A stretch of 64,000 bases of DNA, taken from the NCBI GenBank assembly GCA_964487545.1, contig CAZARI010000002.1, forward strand, positions 67,994 to 131,993. The letters are read 5' to 3'. The DNA is from SKUL01 sp964487545 (GTDB lineage Bacteria > Bacteroidota > Bacteroidia > Flavobacteriales_D > SKUL01). Position numbers and translations under genes: made by a program. The notes under the pieces are model-generated. The model had not been told where the DNA came from. It ran no database searches and saw nothing but the letters and a program-made list of their open reading frames with translations. Shown one piece after another: positions 59,833-64,000 of the stretch. Positions within the stretch are counted from its first letter, which is position 1. Every line of letters begins with the position of its first letter.

Positions 59833-60768
59833 ATGGCAGATATAGTTAAGATATTTTCGGGCAGAGCATCAAAGGCACTGGCTAAACAGATAGCTTATCA
59901 TTACGGTACTGAACTGGGTAATGTCATTGTATCTGAATTCAGTGATGGTGAGTTTCAGCCTTCGTACGAAGAGAGCATCCGGGGAAAAGACGTATTTATT
60001 ATCCAGTCGACGATGCCGCCGGCAGATAATCTGGTGGAGTTGCTTCTGTTGATCGATGCCGCGAAGCGGGCTTCGGCAAACCGCATTGTTGCCGTTATTC
60101 CGTATTTCGGATTTGCACGTCAAGACAGAAAAGACAAGCCGCGCGTAGCCATTGGCGCCAAGTTGATCGCCAATCTTTTGACTGCTGCCGGTGTAACGCG
60201 CATCATCACGATGGATCTTCACGCCGATCAGATTCAGGGTTTTTTCGAAGTGCCAGTAGATCACCTCTACGCATCTTCCATTTTTATCAAATACATTCAG
60301 TCTATCGATCGCGACAAGCTGGTGATGGTGGCCCCCGATACAGGAGGAACCAAACGCGCCAATGCCTATGCCAAGTACTTTAATGTTGATCTGGCCATTT
60401 GCTACAAACAGCGAAAAGTGGCCAACCAAGTAGAGAGCATGACCGTGATTGGTGAGGTGAAAGACCGACACGTGATGCTGTTGGATGACATTGTTGATAC
60501 AGCCGGTACACTAACAAAGGCGGCTGATATGATGCTCGCCAAAGGCGCACTGAGTGTTCGCGCCATGTGTACACACGCCGTGCTGTCGGGACCAGCCTAT
60601 GACAGGCTCACCGAGTCGGGTATTTCAGAACTGATTGTTACCGACACCATACCGCTGACCCGGGAGCACCCTAAAATTAAGGTGCTGTCGGTAGCCGAAC
60701 TTTTTGCTGATGTAGTGCATAAGGTAGAGCGATATGAGTCGATCAGTTCACATTTTGTAATTTCTTAA
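59833..60768 (+). CDS. prs: Ribose-phosphate pyrophosphokinase
   Basis: 311 residues from the ATG at 59833; the frame is open to a TTG at 59791, but that lies in the promoter. Makes PRPP from ribose-5-phosphate and ATP for nucleotide, His and Trp synthesis. Signatures: VSEFSDGEFQPSYEESIRGK, PYFGFARQDRKDKPR, DLHADQIQGFFEVPVDHL and the PRPP loop MLLDDIVDTAGTLTKAA. First gene of prs-rplY-pth, 11 nt before rplY. Confidence 0.97.
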   Translation: MADIVKIFSGRASKALAKQIAYHYGTELGNVIVSEFSDGEFQPSYEESIRGKDVFIIQSTMPPADNLVELLLLIDAAKRASANRIVAVIPYFGFARQDRKDKPRVAIGAKLIANLLTAAGVTRIITMDLHADQIQGFFEVPVDHLYASSIFIKYIQSIDRDKLVMVAPDTGGTKRANAYAKYFNVDLAICYKQRKVANQVESMTVIGEVKDRHVMLLDDIVDTAGTLTKAADMMLAKGALSVRAMCTHAVLSGPAYDRLTESGISELIVTDTIPLTREHPKIKVLSVAELFADVVHKVERYESISSHFVIS

Positions 60769-60779
60769 ACCAAATAATA

Positions 60780-61415
60780 ATGAAGCATGTATCATTGAGC
60801 GGTTCTCCAAGAGAGAACGTAGGGAGTAAAGATGCAAATGCTCTTCGAAGACAAGAAAGGGTGCCGTGTGTGCTCTATGGAGGTGAAAAACAACTTCACT
60901 TTCACGTGTCTTACAACGAATTGAGCAAGCTCGTAGTTACTTCAAAAGTAAACCAGATAGACCTTGATTTGGGTGGTGAAAATTTCCACGCGGTAATTAA
61001 GGACGTGCAATTTCACCCGGTTACCGACCGCGTTATTCACGTTGATTTTATCCAGCTTTTTGATGATAAGCAGGTAAAAATCGTTCTTCCATTGCGCGTT
61101 GCCGGTAGTGCCATCGGCGTTCGAAACGGAGGTAAGCTATTTGTTATGTTCAGAAGGCTTACCGTTAAAGGATTTCCACCACAGTTTCCTGATGAAATTG
61201 TGCTGGATATCACCAAACTGCGCATCGGACAGAAATTGCGCGTTAAGGATATCGATGCCGACGGGCTCACATTTCTTCATGATCCTGAAGCGGTTGTCGT
61301 ATCCATCAAAACTGCACGAGGTGCGGTAGACGGCGAAGATGATGATGAGTCTGAAGACGGAGCTGAGGCTGCCGGCGCGGCTACCGAACAACCAGCAGAA
61401 GCTGCTGCAGAATAA
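60780..61415 (+). CDS. rplY: 50S ribosomal protein L25 / general stress protein Ctc
   Basis: 211 residues, the long (Ctc/TL5) form. N-terminal 5S-rRNA-binding domain (GSPRENVGSKDANALRRQER, VPCVLYGGEKQLHFHVSYNE, about 1-95) and the C-terminal beta domain (VIHVDFIQLFDDKQVKIVLP; LRVKDIDADGLTFL). It ends in an acidic Glu/Ala-rich tail (about 182-211), common in Bacteroidota. Linkage to prs and pth is widely conserved in bacteria. The terminator-like hairpin expected after this gene lies inside pth (61501-61543). Confidence 0.96.
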   Translation: MKHVSLSGSPRENVGSKDANALRRQERVPCVLYGGEKQLHFHVSYNELSKLVVTSKVNQIDLDLGGENFHAVIKDVQFHPVTDRVIHVDFIQLFDDKQVKIVLPLRVAGSAIGVRNGGKLFVMFRRLTVKGFPPQFPDEIVLDITKLRIGQKLRVKDIDADGLTFLHDPEAVVVSIKTARGAVDGEDDDESEDGAEAAGAATEQPAEAAAE

Positions 61416-61428
61416 GTAATTTTCGCCC

Positions 61429-61992
61429 ATGAAGTATCTGATTGTCGGATTGGGCAACATGGGGCCGGAGTATGAGAATACCCGGCACAACATTGGTTTT
61501 AAAGTGCTGAACTCCCTTGCCGGGGAGTTCAGCACTTTTTTTTCGCCCGCGCGTTATGGAGACATCGCACGGGTTAAATACAAAGGCCGCACCCTGGTTT
61601 TGCTCAAGCCGAGTACGTATATGAATCTGAGTGGCAAAGCAGTGAGCTATTGGCTGAAGCAGGAAAAACTGGAAATTGACCGCATGATGGTGGTTACCGA
61701 CGACCTGGCATTGCCCTTCGGAAAAATGCGCATTCGCGGAAAAGGCAGTGATGGCGGGCATAATGGCCTCAAGAATATCAACGAAATGCTCGGAACAAAC
61801 ACCTATCCCCGTTTGCGCTTCGGCATCGGAGATGAATTCAGCAGAGGCAATCAGGTGAATTATGTTCTGAGCGAATGGAGTGAGCAGGAGCTTGAAACCT
61901 TGGGTGAAAGAAGGGCACTTGCGGTTGACGCCATTCTTTCTTTTAGTACACTAGGGCTAGATCGCACCATGACGGAGTTCAATCGCCGATGA
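61429..61992 (+). CDS. pth: Peptidyl-tRNA hydrolase
   Basis: 187 residues, normal length. It frees tRNA from peptidyl-tRNA dropped by stalled ribosomes. Conserved residues: Asn10 in VGLGNMGPEYENTRHN, with His20 of TRHN the catalytic base, then KPSTYMNLSGKAV, VVTDDLALPFGKMRIR (Asp) and GSDGGHNGLKNI. Codons 25-39 contain a perfect 16-bp hairpin plus eight T (61501-61543). The alignment with other Pth proteins has no gap here, so the hairpin is not an insertion but is written into ordinary codons. Confidence 0.96.
   Translation: MKYLIVGLGNMGPEYENTRHNIGFKVLNSLAGEFSTFFSPARYGDIARVKYKGRTLVLLKPSTYMNLSGKAVSYWLKQEKLEIDRMMVVTDDLALPFGKMRIRGKGSDGGHNGLKNINEMLGTNTYPRLRFGIGDEFSRGNQVNYVLSEWSEQELETLGERRALAVDAILSFSTLGLDRTMTEFNRR
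61501..61543 (+). terminator. Perfect intrinsic terminator inside the pth reading frame
   Basis: 16-bp perfect stem (61501-61516 with 61523-61538), 6-nt loop TTGCCG, then a run of eight T (61536-61543). It lies 85 nt after the rplY stop and 72 nt into pth. Oriented for plus-strand termination only. Confidence 0.85.
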
Positions 61993-62052
61993 GGATAAAT
62001 GTTTAACTTCATCATCCAATATAGTTTCCATTTTTTGTCATAAAACAATCCT

Positions 62053-63873
62053 ATGAAAAACCTTTTACCCCGATTTTTTGTGTTGATCGCGTTGGCGTGT
62101 GGCTTGCAAACCGTAAACGCGCAGAGCGATTTGATTATTACGGCTGTTTTTGATGGCAATATGCCCGGCCAGTTGCCCAAGGGAATAGAGCTGTATGTTT
62201 TAAATGACATTCCCGACATGAGCATCTACGGTGTGGGTTCTGCCAACAATGGTGGCGGCACCGATGGCCAAGAATTTACTTTTCCGGCAGACAGCTATTC
62301 GGCTGGGAGCTTTATTTATCTGGCCTCCGAAGCACCTCAGTTTACCAGCTTCTTTGGTTTCGCACCCACCTATGTGTCGAATGCAGTGAATATTAACGGC
62401 GACGATGCCATTGAGCTTTTTATGGATGGAGCTGAGGTAGATGTATTTGGTGAAATTGAGTACGAAACCTTTGACGGCTCATGGAATTACGATAACGGAT
62501 GGGCCTACCGAGTAGATGGCACCGGACCTGACGGAACCATTTTTATTATCGAGAACTGGACACTTTCTGGCTCTACTGCACTGGCCGGGGCCACCACCAA
62601 TCAAGGGGCAAATATCCCCGTTCCAGTGGGGACCTACACGCCTCTTGCAATAGAAGAAACCATTGTTTCTTTCGAAAGTGCGGCACTGTCAGTTGAAGAA
62701 AGTCACGGAGAGCTCACCATCACGATTACCATAATCAATCCCGACAGCTCAGCAACAGCGGTAGAAGTGGCGGTGATTGGCGGCACAGCGGTTGAAGGGG
62801 TAGATTTTGAGTTTGATTCACCGCAATGGGTCGTTTTTCCGGCAGGATCGTCCGAAAACCAGTCGGTTACATTGCTGGTGTTGGAAAATGACGTAGAAGA
62901 GGGTGACCGCACAATTGAACTGGCATTGCAAAACCCCGAAAACAATGCCGTTATCGGAATGGGTGAATTGGTGATTACCATTCTGGATGACGATGTAACC
63001 ATCCCGTATTATGATATCGCAACCTTGCGTGCCCACGACGAAAACGGTGTGCCCCTTTTGCAAAATGAGTACTGCGAAACCCGGGGTATTGTTCACGGTA
63101 TTAACATGCGACCATCCGGATTGCAGTTTACGATTATTGATCCCACCCATGGAATCGGTGTTTTCAACGAAAACAATAACCTGGGGTATACTGTAAATGA
63201 AGGCGACAGTATCCGGATTTTTGGAACGGTTGATTTCTATAATGGGCTGGCTCAGATTGCTGTCGATTCCGTTGCCGTCTTGGCTTCGGGACTGGATATA
63301 AATGTTCCGGTTTCGGTAACAGAACTGAACGAAGACACCGAGTCAAACGTGGTAGCGTTGGAGTGCGTTTCGATAGTTGATTCCACGCAATGGACAGGGT
63401 CGGGATCGGGCTTTAATGTGGGGGTGACCAACGGAATCGACACCTTTCAGGTGCGCGTTTCATCAGCAGTAGATTTGTACAACCTGCCGGCTCCAGAAGG
63501 AGTGTTCAACATAGCTGGAATTGGCGGGCAATTCGACAACAGCTCACCCTATTTTGACGGATATCAGCTCCTGCCGCGATACAGTACCGACGTTTCAGAA
63601 CCATCTGCATGGTGTGCTACTTCGGTGAAGGATTTACCAGAAATCGCTTTGTTGGTATATCCCAATCCTGCGGTTGATGTGGTGAATGTTGCCAGTGACG
63701 AAAATCTTTCCGAAATTAGGCTCATCGACCTGAATGGCCGTTTAATTCAGAAATTCAATGCCAATGGGCAGCGAACAGTACGGATTTCGGTTTCAGATTT
63801 GCCTTCGGGAATGTATCTGATGCAGATTACAACCGAGAGCGGCCGTCTGGTTAGAGAATTTGTTAAACCTTAA
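62053..63873 (+). CDS. Secreted Calx-beta protein with T9SS type A sorting domain
   Basis: 606 residues. Signal peptide ends near residue 24 (QTVNAQ). Residues ~25-200 resemble the lamin-tail-like fold of secreted nucleases and esterases (DLIITAVFDGNMPGQLPKGI, INGDDAIELFMDG, GEIEYETFDGSWNYDNGWAY). Residues ~205-315 are a Calx-beta domain (VSFESAALSVEESHGELTIT, TAVEGVDFEF, LENDVEEGDRTIELAL). An OB-fold-like segment (about 320-510; TRGIVHGINMRPSGLQFTII) follows. The end is the sorting domain (LLVYPNPAVDVVN, LIDLNGRLIQKF, LPSGMYLMQI). Exported and surface-anchored by T9SS; no catalytic motif is obvious. It follows pth by 60 nt and has its own strong terminator. Confidence 0.92.
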   Translation: MKNLLPRFFVLIALACGLQTVNAQSDLIITAVFDGNMPGQLPKGIELYVLNDIPDMSIYGVGSANNGGGTDGQEFTFPADSYSAGSFIYLASEAPQFTSFFGFAPTYVSNAVNINGDDAIELFMDGAEVDVFGEIEYETFDGSWNYDNGWAYRVDGTGPDGTIFIIENWTLSGSTALAGATTNQGANIPVPVGTYTPLAIEETIVSFESAALSVEESHGELTITITIINPDSSATAVEVAVIGGTAVEGVDFEFDSPQWVVFPAGSSENQSVTLLVLENDVEEGDRTIELALQNPENNAVIGMGELVITILDDDVTIPYYDIATLRAHDENGVPLLQNEYCETRGIVHGINMRPSGLQFTIIDPTHGIGVFNENNNLGYTVNEGDSIRIFGTVDFYNGLAQIAVDSVAVLASGLDINVPVSVTELNEDTESNVVALECVSIVDSTQWTGSGSGFNVGVTNGIDTFQVRVSSAVDLYNLPAPEGVFNIAGIGGQFDNSSPYFDGYQLLPRYSTDVSEPSAWCATSVKDLPEIALLVYPNPAVDVVNVASDENLSEIRLIDLNGRLIQKFNANGQRTVRISVSDLPSGMYLMQITTESGRLVREFVKP

Positions 63874-63896
63874 AAATAGCTCACAGCTTGCAAAAT

Positions 63897-63931
63897 AAAA
63901 ACGATCCGATGATTTCGGATCGTTTTTTTTT
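63897..63931 (+). terminator. Intrinsic terminator of the Calx-beta/T9SS gene
   Basis: 11-bp perfect stem AAACGATCCGA/TCGGATCGTTT (63899-63909 with 63915-63925), 5-nt loop, then at least six further T. Confidence 0.92.
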
Positions 63932-63951
63932 GTGTGACTTGAGGTGGAAAG

Positions 63952-64000
63952 TTACTGCCCTGCCAGTTCGATGTCGAAGTCAACCAGGTCGATAAATTGT
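63952..64000 (-). CDS. C-terminal end of an unidentified protein (runs off right edge)
   Basis: Only the last ~16 codons are inside the window, on the minus strand, ending QFIDLVDFDIELAGQ and TAA at 63954-63952. The frame is open to the edge, and the position behind a convergent terminator fits a gene end. Too short to identify. Confidence 0.5.
   Translation of the reverse strand, partial: QFIDLVDFDIELAGQ

Noticed and set aside
59869..60471. 200-residue antisense frame opposite prs
   Set aside because: Lies entirely within the conserved prs coding sequence.
1..64000. CRISPR arrays, insertion sequences, prophage or integrase genes
   Set aside because: No regularly spaced repeats, transposase or integrase motifs, or terminal inverted repeats with target duplications were seen; the window looks like stable core chromosome.

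Overview
This window comes from a Bacteroidota chromosome, most likely order Flavobacteriales; the family cannot be fixed from sequence alone. The evidence is type IX secretion (T9SS) C-terminal domains on several large secreted proteins, a PorZ homologue, a TonB-dependent receptor paired with a DUF4249 lipoprotein, DUF4175, DUF4270 and DUF2480 proteins, Bacteroidota-type promoters (TTG-N19/20-TAnnTTTG) and no Shine-Dalgarno-like start sites. Gene density is high and base composition even. I see no phage, insertion sequence, CRISPR array or rRNA.

Layout. 1-7.1 kb: truncated DUF4175 membrane protein, a T9SS cargo protein, gltX-folB-tRNA-Cys, and two surface-polysaccharide genes. 7.2-7.6 kb: a likely structured small RNA with its own terminator, then tRNA-Arg. 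7.8-13 kb: porZ-recO-S9 peptidase. 13-16.3 kb: TonB receptor/DUF4249 pair. 16.4-23.2 kb: an eight-gene Fe-S assembly (suf) operon, with a small unknown gene beyond its end. 23.4-31.3 kb: thiL, a helical-repeat protein, a small acidic lipoprotein, and a propeller-type sensor kinase with two LytTR response regulators. 31.7-38.9 kb: an orphan sorting-domain-like protein, aminopeptidase P, sdhCAB, and an aminotransferase/omega-amidase pair. 38.9-49.6 kb: comF, free-methionine-sulfoxide reductase, an Ig-like lipoprotein, a coiled-coil membrane protein, a giant SprA-like outer-membrane protein, an orphan peptide-binding lipoprotein and an OmpA lipoprotein. 49.6-57.5 kb: panC-flippase-nucleotidyltransferase-radA, divergent from a GT5-like protein-DUF4270-glmS. 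57.5-64 kb: S41 protease, dCMP deaminase, tRNA-Leu, then prs-rplY-pth, another T9SS cargo protein and the tail of one more gene.

The most interesting signals are regulatory. (i) An identical palindrome, ATTTAGA-N5-TCTAAAT, occurs just inside the suf transcript and upstream of the sdh promoter: a probable iron/Fe-S operator whose placement suggests repression of suf but activation of sdh (or action on the divergent pepP). (ii) A perfect 16-bp hairpin followed by eight T residues, a textbook intrinsic terminator, lies inside the pth coding region. (iii) A perfect 15-bp inverted repeat lies inside the signal-peptide codons of the TTG-started DUF4270 gene. Both look like the upstream gene's terminator embedded in the next reading frame, which would make expression of the downstream genes depend on translation. 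(iv) The small RNA candidate at about 7270-7458 folds into one long interrupted hairpin followed by a terminator.
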